This document shows positions 6,078 to 11,552 of a stretch of 11,552 nt of DNA, piece by piece (the first letter of the stretch is position 1; every line of letters starts with the position of its first letter). The DNA comes from an uncultured Bacilli bacterium (lineage in GTDB: Bacteria; Bacillota_I; Bacilli_A; RF39; UBA660). A model generated the notes under the pieces. The model had not been told where the DNA came from and searched no databases. It saw only the letters and a list, made by a program, of their open reading frames with translations. The position numbers and the translations under genes are program-made. The DNA lies in assembly GCA_947853365.1 (NCBI GenBank), contig CANTWQ010000017.1, forward strand, positions 1 to 11,552, in the 5' to 3' direction.

Positions 6078-7727
6078 ATGGAAGATATTGAAATTGCTAG
6101 AAGTATAAAAAAATTACCAATACAGAAAGTATTGGAACGTGTGCCCCTTTTTCAAAATCATGCCACTTTTTATGGAAATGATATGGCCAAAATTGATCCT
6201 TGGCAAATCGAGACTACGCACCGAGGGAAGCTGATTTTAGTTACAGCGATTAGTCCTACTCCTTATGGAGAAGGGAAAACAACAGTTAGTATTGGTCTTC
6301 ATGATGCCTTTCGCAAATTAGGGAAAAATTCTCTGTTAACGTTACGAGAACCATCCCTTGGTCCTGTGTTTGGTATGAAGGGTGGCGCGACTGGCGGAGG
6401 CTATAGTCAGGTAGTACCGATGGATGAAATTAATTTGCATTTTACGGGAGATTTTCATGCGATTACGGCGGCCAATAATTTGTTGTGCGCAGCCATTGAT
6501 AATCACTTGTATTTTGGAAATGCGCTAAATATCGATCCTCAAACGATTTGTTTTCAAAGATGTTTGGATATGAACGATCGCTCTTTACGGACGGTTACGA
6601 TTGGACAATCTTCGGTTCGAGAAGTAGAACGAAAAGAACATTTTCAAATCACTGCCGCCAGTGAAATTATGACGATATTTTGTCTGAGTCGTTCCTTGGC
6701 AGATTTAAGGAAACGTCTAGAACGTATTGTTGTTGCTTATACTTATGATGGAAAAGAAGTGTATGCCAAAGATTTACATGTCGTTGGTAGTATGATGGTA
6801 TTGTTAAAAAATAGTATGATGCCGAATTTGGTACAAACGTTGGAGGGTAATCCAGTTTTAATTCATGGGGGACCTTTTGCCAATATTGCCCATGGTTGTA
6901 ATAGCATCATTGCGACTGATTTAGCCTTAAAGGCAAGTGATTATTGTATTACGGAAGCGGGTTTTGGCGCTGATTTGGGGGCAGAGAAATTTTTAGATAT
7001 CAAATGTCCTGTTTTAGGAGATCATCCTTCTTGTTTGGTATTGGTGGCGACGATTAAGGCTTTTAAATATAATGCTGGGGTATTGAAAGAAGATATTTTA
7101 AAGGAAGATGTGACATCTGTGGAAAGGGGCTTAGATAATTTAAAAGCCCATGTGGAAAATTTACAAAAATATCATATTCCTTTGGTCGTCGTGTTGAATC
7201 GTTATGAGAGTGATACGGATCGTGAAATTGCGGTAGTAAAATCGTATTGTGATTCTCTTCGTTTACCATTTGCTATTACGACTTCTTATCGTGATGGAGG
7301 AAATGGTGCCATTGCCTTGGCTCGGATCGTTGCGGATTTAGTCACGGAAGAAAATCATTATCAACCATTACAAACTAAGGACCAAACACTTATGGAAAAA
7401 ATTGCTTTATTGGCGCATGAAGTCTATCATGCGGAGGATGTGATCTATAGCGATACGGCGTTAAAAAAATTACAAGAATTGGAAAAAAAAGGCCATAATT
7501 ATCTTCCGATTTGTGTTGCCAAGACACAATATTCTTTGTCTGATAATCCTAAACTATTAGGAAATCCTCGGGGGTTTACATTGCATGTGACAGATTTATG
7601 TCTTTATCATGGCGCAGGATTTGTTACCGTGTTATTAGGAAATATTTTAACGATGCCCGGATTACCAAACCATCCGAATTATGAAAAGATTGATTTGGTG
7701 GATGATCAAGTGGTTGGTCTTTCTTAA
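6078..7727 (+). CDS. fhs: Formate-tetrahydrofolate ligase
   Basis: This cytoplasmic enzyme makes 10-formyltetrahydrofolate from formate, tetrahydrofolate and ATP, feeding purine and formyl-methionine synthesis. The 549 residues match the usual length of about 556. Diagnostic blocks are the P-loop YGEGKTT (63-69), EPSLGPVFGMKGGATGGG, the VPMDEINLHFTGDFHAI segment, and EAGFGADLGAEKF. The frame has in-frame ATGs at 6057, 6063 and 6078. I chose 6078 because GGGTGAT (6065-6071) is correctly spaced before it, while the first ATG overlaps a TATAAT box. Neighbouring genes share no pathway with it, and it seems to be a single-gene unit between the cadA terminator and the next promoter. No frameshift or missing block is visible. 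Confidence 0.96.
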   Translation: MEDIEIARSIKKLPIQKVLERVPLFQNHATFYGNDMAKIDPWQIETTHRGKLILVTAISPTPYGEGKTTVSIGLHDAFRKLGKNSLLTLREPSLGPVFGMKGGATGGGYSQVVPMDEINLHFTGDFHAITAANNLLCAAIDNHLYFGNALNIDPQTICFQRCLDMNDRSLRTVTIGQSSVREVERKEHFQITAASEIMTIFCLSRSLADLRKRLERIVVAYTYDGKEVYAKDLHVVGSMMVLLKNSMMPNLVQTLEGNPVLIHGGPFANIAHGCNSIIATDLALKASDYCITEAGFGADLGAEKFLDIKCPVLGDHPSCLVLVATIKAFKYNAGVLKEDILKEDVTSVERGLDNLKAHVENLQKYHIPLVVVLNRYESDTDREIAVVKSYCDSLRLPFAITTSYRDGGNGAIALARIVADLVTEENHYQPLQTKDQTLMEKIALLAHEVYHAEDVIYSDTALKKLQELEKKGHNYLPICVAKTQYSLSDNPKLLGNPRGFTLHVTDLCLYHGAGFVTVLLGNILTMPGLPNHPNYEKIDLVDDQVVGLS

Positions 7728-7760
7728 TGATCATAGAGAGATGACATCACTTTCTTTTTC

Positions 7761-7789
7761 TTGACTTTCTAAAAGAAAGAACGTACCAT
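7761..7789 (+). promoter_or_regulatory. Promoter of the CDP-alcohol phosphatidyltransferase gene
   Basis: TTGACT (7761-7766) and TACCAT (7784-7789) are separated by 17 nt, with a predicted start near 7796. The spacer holds a small CTTTCT-AAA-AGAAAG hairpin (7765-7779) without a following T-run, so I do not call it a terminator. Confidence 0.45.
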
Positions 7790-7815
7790 AATAAGCATGT
7801 AAGGGGGAATATCTG

Positions 7816-8712
7816 ATGGAGAAAAAAGAAAAATCTTTTTTGTTTTCTGAGATTTTAACAGTACCAAATATCATTACGACTGCTAGAATTGTATGCTCTT
7901 TTTTATTGATGAAGCAAATTATTTTACATGGTCTTATGCCTATGACTTTGTTTGGTATTACTTCTCCATGGATTTTACCTCTTTGTGCAGCAGGGATTGC
8001 TTTAACAGATACTTTGGATGGTATGATTGCACGAAAGTTTCACGCCTCATCAGAGTTGGGCGTTATGTTAGATGGTATTGCAGATAAATGTTTGAACTGG
8101 GGAATTGTGCTTAGTGTGGTATTATCTAAAGTGATGCCTTTATCTGCGTTGTTGTTACTTGTACCAACATTAGGACGTGATTTTTATGTTGCTTTACAGT
8201 CGGCATATGATAAATATGTTGATGGAAAAGAAACTGTGACGAAGAATATCGGCGATGAAGCAAAGAAACAAAAGTTTTCTGATAAAGTATCTACCATGAT
8301 GAAAGGGAAAGGCGTACAGCCGACGATTTATGGCAAAATAAAAATGTGGGGGATGTCCTTAGCAATGATTTTAGGTCTTCGTTATGGCTTTGTTTCTTTG
8401 CCATTTACTTCTTTGGCTTTGGTAACGGATGCTTTATCGATTGCGGATGTGTTTGCGTTTCAAAAGAAATTAAAAAAAGTTCGTGACGATCGTATTGCAA
8501 AGAAACCAACTACCGATATTTCAATGGAAGTAGATACGACGGATGAAATGGTGAAAGAAAAGGAAAAGGCGGAAGAAGCAGGCCCTGTTCACATCGATCA
8601 TCCGGAAATTGAACGAATGCTAGATACCATGATGAAAGATCCAACCTATCATCAGGATGCTCCACTCGCGGAAAAGCATGCAGTATATACGAAAAAATAT
8701 GAAAAACATTAG
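7816..8712 (+). CDS. CDP-alcohol phosphatidyltransferase family membrane protein (phospholipid synthesis)
   Basis: These membrane enzymes swap CMP of CDP-diacylglycerol for an alcohol such as glycerol-3-phosphate. The full active-site signature is present: Asp65, Asp68-Gly69, Ala72-Arg73, Gly82, Asp86, Asp90. The N-terminal VPNIITTARI (16-25) is also typical of PgsA. At 298 residues it is about 100 longer than usual PgsA. A charged insertion lies between GRDF (120-123) and GKIK (173-176), and a Lys/Glu-rich tail of about 80 residues follows the last hydrophobic stretch. Several membrane helices occupy about 20-225. AGGGGG at 7802-7807, 8 nt before the ATG, fixes the start. The product could be phosphatidylglycerophosphate or another lipid, so no gene symbol is given. 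Confidence 0.85.
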   Translation: MEKKEKSFLFSEILTVPNIITTARIVCSFLLMKQIILHGLMPMTLFGITSPWILPLCAAGIALTDTLDGMIARKFHASSELGVMLDGIADKCLNWGIVLSVVLSKVMPLSALLLLVPTLGRDFYVALQSAYDKYVDGKETVTKNIGDEAKKQKFSDKVSTMMKGKGVQPTIYGKIKMWGMSLAMILGLRYGFVSLPFTSLALVTDALSIADVFAFQKKLKKVRDDRIAKKPTTDISMEVDTTDEMVKEKEKAEEAGPVHIDHPEIERMLDTMMKDPTYHQDAPLAEKHAVYTKKYEKH

Positions 8713-8739
8713 GAAGGCGATTGTCTTCTTTTTTCATAT
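8697..8739 (+). terminator. Nested hairpin terminator after the phosphatidyltransferase gene
   Basis: An outer perfect 10-bp stem (ATATGAAAAA, 8697-8706; TTTTTCATAT, 8730-8739) encloses a weaker inner hairpin (GAAG 8713-8716 with CTTC 8725-8728, extendable by G-T and A-T pairs). A six-T run (8729-8734) follows the inner hairpin. The two structures compete for the T-run; the inner one plus T-run resembles a Rho-independent terminator. The stop codon (8710-8712) lies inside. Confidence 0.55.
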
Positions 8740-8746
8740 GAAAATG

Positions 8747-8775
8747 TTGAAACCAGCGTCAAAGTGTACTATACT
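8747..8775 (+). promoter_or_regulatory. Sigma-A-type promoter of the corA-ucpA operon
   Basis: TTGAAA (8747-8752) and TATACT (8770-8775) are separated by exactly 17 nt. The predicted start is near 8782, leaving a leader of only about 16 nt. This is the best-formed plus-strand promoter in the window. Confidence 0.7.
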
Positions 8776-8797
8776 AAAGTTATAGTAGGTGATGGAT

Positions 8798-9739
8798 GTG
8801 CTACGAATATTAGAAAGAAATACGACTACGTTAAAGCTAGAAGAATCTTCTACTTTTACTCCTAATTGTTGGGTACAAGTTGTTGGACCGACGGAAGATG
8901 AAATCAAAAGAATTGCAGATATGTTTCAAGTGACGACTCATTTTGTCACATCTATTCTGGATGAAGAAGAACAACCACGGACAGATATCGAAAATAATAT
9001 GCAGCTTGTTATCATCGATGTACCAATTCGTTATGTACGTAAGAATATGCCTCATGTAAAAACAAGTGCCTTGGGGATTTTGATTACAGAAAATGCTATT
9101 CTGACGATCTCAACGCAACATTTCGATTTTTTGAAAGAATTTGAAGAGGATCGTATCAAAGATTTCTCACCCGAGAAAAAAAGTCGTTTTTTAATTCAAA
9201 TATTGTATCAGCTATCTACTTATTATTTAAAATGTTTAAAAGTCATCAATCAAGATATCGAAAATGCTGAGGATACGATGTTTCAGGCAACGAAGACTAA
9301 GGATTTATCTAAATTGTTATCTCTTGAAAAGACGCTCGTTTACTTTACGGCATCTTTGCGAGAGAATCAGACGGTCTTGGAAAAAATACGTAATGGTAAT
9401 GTAGTAATGCTCTATGAAGAGGATTTAAGTTTATTGGATGATGCTATTATCGAAAATAAGCAAGGAATTGAAATTGCCAATTTGTATCGAGAGATTTTAA
9501 GTAGTATGACGAATTCTTATGGAACGGTGATTACAAATCATCTCAATACGATTATGAAGTTTTTGGCAGGGATTACAATTGTGATTTCGATTCCTACGAT
9601 GGTTGCCTCTTTTATGGGGATGAATGTACCTTTGGGTATTTTTGAGACATCACCTTATGCCTTTTTGTTATTGTTGTTATTATCTTTGGTGATTTCACTC
9701 ATTATTGCATGGATTTTAAAGAAAAAGAATATGTTATAG
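8798..9739 (+). CDS. corA: CorA-family divalent metal ion (Mg2+/Co2+) transport protein
   Basis: CorA channels form pentamers in the cell membrane and admit Mg2+, with some Co2+ or Ni2+. From the GTG at 8798 the protein has 313 residues: a soluble cytoplasmic domain with long helices (about 1-250), a first membrane helix ending in the signature Gly-Met-Asn (274-276, FMGMNVP), and a second helix (about 287-308) with a Lys-rich end (KKKNML). Start choice: AGGTGAT (8787-8793) is spaced properly for GTG 8798 and overlaps ATG 8792; upstream GTG 8789 is also in frame, so the alternatives add at most three residues. The downstream gene's Shine-Dalgarno site overlaps the stop codon. The family is firm; metal preference is not visible in the sequence. 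Confidence 0.92.
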   Translation: MLRILERNTTTLKLEESSTFTPNCWVQVVGPTEDEIKRIADMFQVTTHFVTSILDEEEQPRTDIENNMQLVIIDVPIRYVRKNMPHVKTSALGILITENAILTISTQHFDFLKEFEEDRIKDFSPEKKSRFLIQILYQLSTYYLKCLKVINQDIENAEDTMFQATKTKDLSKLLSLEKTLVYFTASLRENQTVLEKIRNGNVVMLYEEDLSLLDDAIIENKQGIEIANLYREILSSMTNSYGTVITNHLNTIMKFLAGITIVISIPTMVASFMGMNVPLGIFETSPYAFLLLLLLSLVISLIIAWILKKKNML

Positions 9740-9743
9740 GAGG
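9738..9743 (+). promoter_or_regulatory. Ribosome binding site of the UcpA-like gene, overlapping the corA stop
   Basis: AGGAGG uses the last two bases of the corA TAG stop and lies 4 nt before ATG 9748. It decides the start against an earlier in-frame ATG at 9709 inside corA and suggests coupled translation of the two genes. Confidence 0.75.
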
Positions 9744-9747
9744 ATGT

Positions 9748-10536
9748 ATGAAATTAGATGGAAAAATTGCCTATATTACAGGCGGTGCAATGGGAAATGG
9801 TTTGGGTATTGTCAAAATGTTTTTAAAACATGGTGCGACGGTCGTCATTGCAGATTATAATGAACGTGTTTTTGAAGTGGAAGAAGTGTTAAAAGCAAAA
9901 GGGTATCCAATCAAAGGCTATCAAGTAGATATTCGGAATAAAGATATGGTAAAGGCCAGTGTCGAAGATGTGATAAAACAATATGGTCGTATTGATATTT
10001 TGGTAAATAATGCGGGAGTATCTAAGTTAAAGAACTTTATTGAAATGACCGATGAAGAAAGAGACTACCATTTTGATATCAATATTATCGGTACCTGGAA
10101 TGTTACAAAGGCAGTTCTTCCATACATGGTGGAAAATCATTATGGCAAGATCATCAATTTGTCAAGTGTGACTGGCGTTATGGTTGCTGATCCTGGAGAA
10201 GTGGCATATGCTACGACGAAAGCCGCTTTGATTGGCTTTACCAAAGCATTGGCTAGGGAGTATGCTCCATATCATATCAATGTGAATGCCATTCTACCAG
10301 GTTATATCAAAACACCGATGGTAGAAGGTATGGCCATCGATAGTAATAAGGAAGATCCAAAGAGCGTTGTCGATCAGATTGCTTCCGCGATTCCGATGGG
10401 ACGTCTTGGTAAAATCAATGAGATTGGTGAGCTAGCTGCATTTCTAGCTAGCGAAGAAGCAAGTTATATTACGGGCAGTAGTATGGTTATCGATGGAGGT
10501 AGTACTTTACCAGAGACCATCTCCATGGGACAATAG
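9748..10536 (+). CDS. ucpA: Short-chain dehydrogenase/reductase, UcpA-like
   Basis: This 262-residue SDR oxidoreductase has the nucleotide-binding TGGAMGNG (11-18), Asp36 at the end of the second strand (suggesting NAD(H) over NADP(H)), NNAG (87-90), and the catalytic set Asn112, Ser140, Tyr154 and Lys158 (YATTK). Its resemblance, from memory, to Escherichia coli UcpA is unusually close for an SDR: the VTGxMVADPGE block (141-151), the DINIxGxWNVTKAVLP block (110-125) and the C-terminal IDGGSTLPET (248-257). UcpA has no firmly known substrate, so the reaction is left open. It follows corA with no gap and probably shares its promoter; a functional link to metal transport is not evident. It is full length with no defect seen. 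Confidence 0.88.
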   Translation: MKLDGKIAYITGGAMGNGLGIVKMFLKHGATVVIADYNERVFEVEEVLKAKGYPIKGYQVDIRNKDMVKASVEDVIKQYGRIDILVNNAGVSKLKNFIEMTDEERDYHFDINIIGTWNVTKAVLPYMVENHYGKIINLSSVTGVMVADPGEVAYATTKAALIGFTKALAREYAPYHINVNAILPGYIKTPMVEGMAIDSNKEDPKSVVDQIASAIPMGRLGKINEIGELAAFLASEEASYITGSSMVIDGGSTLPETISMGQ

Positions 10537-10538
10537 AC

Positions 10539-10567
10539 TATACAAAAATTTTTCTTTGTGCTATGAT
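10539..10567 (+). promoter_or_regulatory. Candidate promoter for the nfeD leader
   Basis: TATACA (10539-10544) and TATGAT (10562-10567) are 17 nt apart, starting just after the UcpA-like stop. Transcription would begin near 10574, upstream of a terminator-like hairpin, giving nfeD a leader of about 105 nt. Confidence 0.4.
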
Positions 10568-10586
10568 GATAGTAGATAAAGGTGGT

Positions 10587-10641
10587 GAAGCAGGTAAAAA
10601 TGTGAGGGTTGTTTCCTTGGGTTTTTCTTGCTTCTTTTTTT
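10587..10641 (+). terminator. Rho-independent terminator or attenuator between the UcpA-like gene and nfeD
   Basis: GAAGCA (10587-10592) pairs with TGCTTC (10629-10634). The stem continues by a G-T and a G-C pair, a bulged T, and AAAAA (10596-10600) with TTTTT (10622-10626), about 13 bp in all. Seven Ts follow (10635-10641). The loop can form a small inner AGG/CCT stem. It may end the corA-ucpA transcript; if the promoter at 10539-10567 is real it would act as an attenuator ahead of nfeD. Confidence 0.65.
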
Positions 10642-10678
10642 CCTTTTTCATACATAAAATGAAAGTAGGTGAAGTGGA

Positions 10679-11095
10679 TTGTTTGAAACATGGCTCGTTT
10701 TATTTTTAATTTTGGTATTTATCGAACTTGCGACCATCAATTTGGTAAGCATTTGGTTTGCGGTTGGTGCTTTTTGCTCAATGTTAGTATCTATTTTTGT
10801 ATCGGAAATTTGGATTCAAGTGTTGATCTTTGCTGTTATTAGTGTGATTTCTTTTATACTGATGAAACCAATTTTGAAACGATTGATTAAGACAAATCCA
10901 GAGAAAACAAATTTAGATCGTGTCGTGGGTCAAGTGGGAGTCGTAACAAAGGATATTGGCAAACGAAATCCAGGAGAGGTCAAAGTGGATGGAAAGTTTT
11001 GGATGGCCGTTTCTGATCATGCCATCAAAGAAGGCAAAGAAGTGGAAATTTTATCCATCGATGGCGTAAAATTATATTGTAAAGAAATTCAGTAG
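10679..11095 (+). CDS. nfeD: NfeD-family membrane protein
   Basis: Short NfeD proteins sit in the membrane and partner with SPFH (stomatin/flotillin-type) proteins in organising membrane domains. The 138 residues hold about three membrane helices (about 4-62) and a C-terminal OB-fold beta domain (about 78-138), with the typical G-x2-G (84-87) and GKFWMA (105-110) positions. The long Ser-protease half of large NfeD forms is absent, as in the common short type. The start is a TTG: AGGTGA (10667-10672) is 6 nt before it and no in-frame ATG fits the N-terminal helix. The SPFH gene follows after 10 nt, so the two form an operon. Expression may be set by the upstream terminator-like leader. Confidence 0.88.
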   Translation: MFETWLVLFLILVFIELATINLVSIWFAVGAFCSMLVSIFVSEIWIQVLIFAVISVISFILMKPILKRLIKTNPEKTNLDRVVGQVGVVTKDIGKRNPGEVKVDGKFWMAVSDHAIKEGKEVEILSIDGVKLYCKEIQ

Positions 11096-11105
11096 GGAGG
11101 TATTT

Positions 11106-11552
11106 ATGGAATTTTTTTGGATTATTTTAGTGGTTGTTTTAGTGATCGCGGCAAGTGGTGTTAAAATTGTCCCACAAGCAAGAGCACGGGTGGTGGAAAG
11201 ATTAGGAAGTTATCATCGTACGTTACAAACGGGTCTACATTATATTATTCCATTTATTGAACGAACAGCTTCTGACGTTAGTTTAAAAGAAATTGTTCAA
11301 GATTTTGATCCTCAACCTGTGATTACGGAAGATAATGTTACCATGCAGATTGATACGGTTGTATACTATTCGATTACTGATCCAAAGTTATACACTTATG
11401 GTGTGGAAAATCCGATTGCGGCGATTGAGACATTGACCGCGACAACACTTAGAAATATTATTGGTGATTTAGAATTGGATGAAACGTTGACTTCTAGAGA
11501 TATTATCAATTCCAAAATGCGTAGTATTCTAGATGAAGCGACAGATCCATGG
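11106..11552 (+). CDS. SPFH/band-7 (stomatin, QmcA-type) membrane protein, 5' part (cut by window)
   Basis: The first 149 residues are present and the frame stays open to the right edge. It has an N-terminal membrane anchor (about 3-19), then the band-7 domain: VKIVPQARARVVERLG (19-34), GLHYIIPF (43-50), DVSLKEIV (57-64) and the ETLTATTLRNIIGDLELDE block (108-126), typical of the stomatin/QmcA family. These proteins oligomerise at the membrane and influence lipid domains and proteolysis. AGGGAGG (11094-11100), 5 nt before the ATG, overlaps the nfeD stop, so the pair is translated together. The remainder, probably about 150 residues including a coiled-coil end, lies outside the window. Confidence 0.92.
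   Translation, partial: MEFFWIILVVVLVIAASGVKIVPQARARVVERLGSYHRTLQTGLHYIIPFIERTASDVSLKEIVQDFDPQPVITEDNVTMQIDTVVYYSITDPKLYTYGVENPIAAIETLTATTLRNIIGDLELDETLTSRDIINSKMRSILDEATDPW

Noticed and set aside
10563-10709. A 48-codon plus-strand frame in the nfeD leader
   Set aside because: It starts inside the -10 box, has no ribosome site, is Phe-rich from the T-runs, and overlaps nfeD; it is explained by the hairpin and T-tract.

Overview
The window comes from an AT-rich, Gram-positive-type genome (Bacillota). Genes are closely packed, Shine-Dalgarno sites are strong (AGGAGG, AAAGGAGG), and TTG and GTG starts appear beside ATG. A CadC-type metal sensor, a thioester surface adhesin paired with a sortase, and ClpB fit a Bacilli or Erysipelotrichia-like bacterium, perhaps an uncultured gut lineage. 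That finer placement is inference from general resemblance only. TGA ends both the sensor gene and the sortase gene, so the code is standard and this is not a Mycoplasma-type code.

Layout. (1) 1-1576, plus strand: the 3' two thirds of clpB, closed by a bidirectional terminator shared with the convergent gene. (2) 1569-3564, minus strand: a surface locus of two overlapping genes, a secreted thioester-domain adhesin with two SpaA/CnaB-like domains and then a sortase. (3) 3565-3824: a divergent control region with a promoter on each side, phased T-tracts and an ArsR-family operator. (4) 3825-6027, plus: a cadCA-type pair, the metal-sensing repressor overlapping a Zn/Cd/Pb efflux P-type ATPase. 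(5) 6078-7727: formate-tetrahydrofolate ligase. (6) 7816-8712: a CDP-alcohol phosphatidyltransferase with an insertion and a charged tail. (7) 8798-10536: a CorA-type metal channel coupled to a UcpA-like dehydrogenase. (8) 10539-11552: a leader with a terminator-like hairpin, then nfeD and the start of an SPFH membrane protein gene, cut by the window edge.

How the genes work together. The adhesin and sortase probably form a surface-attachment module, although the adhesin lacks the usual C-terminal anchor helix and the sortase has Gln where the catalytic Arg is expected. The repressor and ATPase form a self-regulated metal-detoxification operon, with the operator overlapping the predicted transcription start. 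NfeD and the SPFH protein form a common membrane-organisation pair. The remaining genes are housekeeping (protein disaggregation, one-carbon metabolism, phospholipid synthesis, divalent cation transport). I see no CRISPR array, insertion sequence, prophage, tRNA or rRNA. No clearly new system is visible. The best candidates for a second look are the adhesin-sortase junction, the T-tract control region and the nfeD leader.
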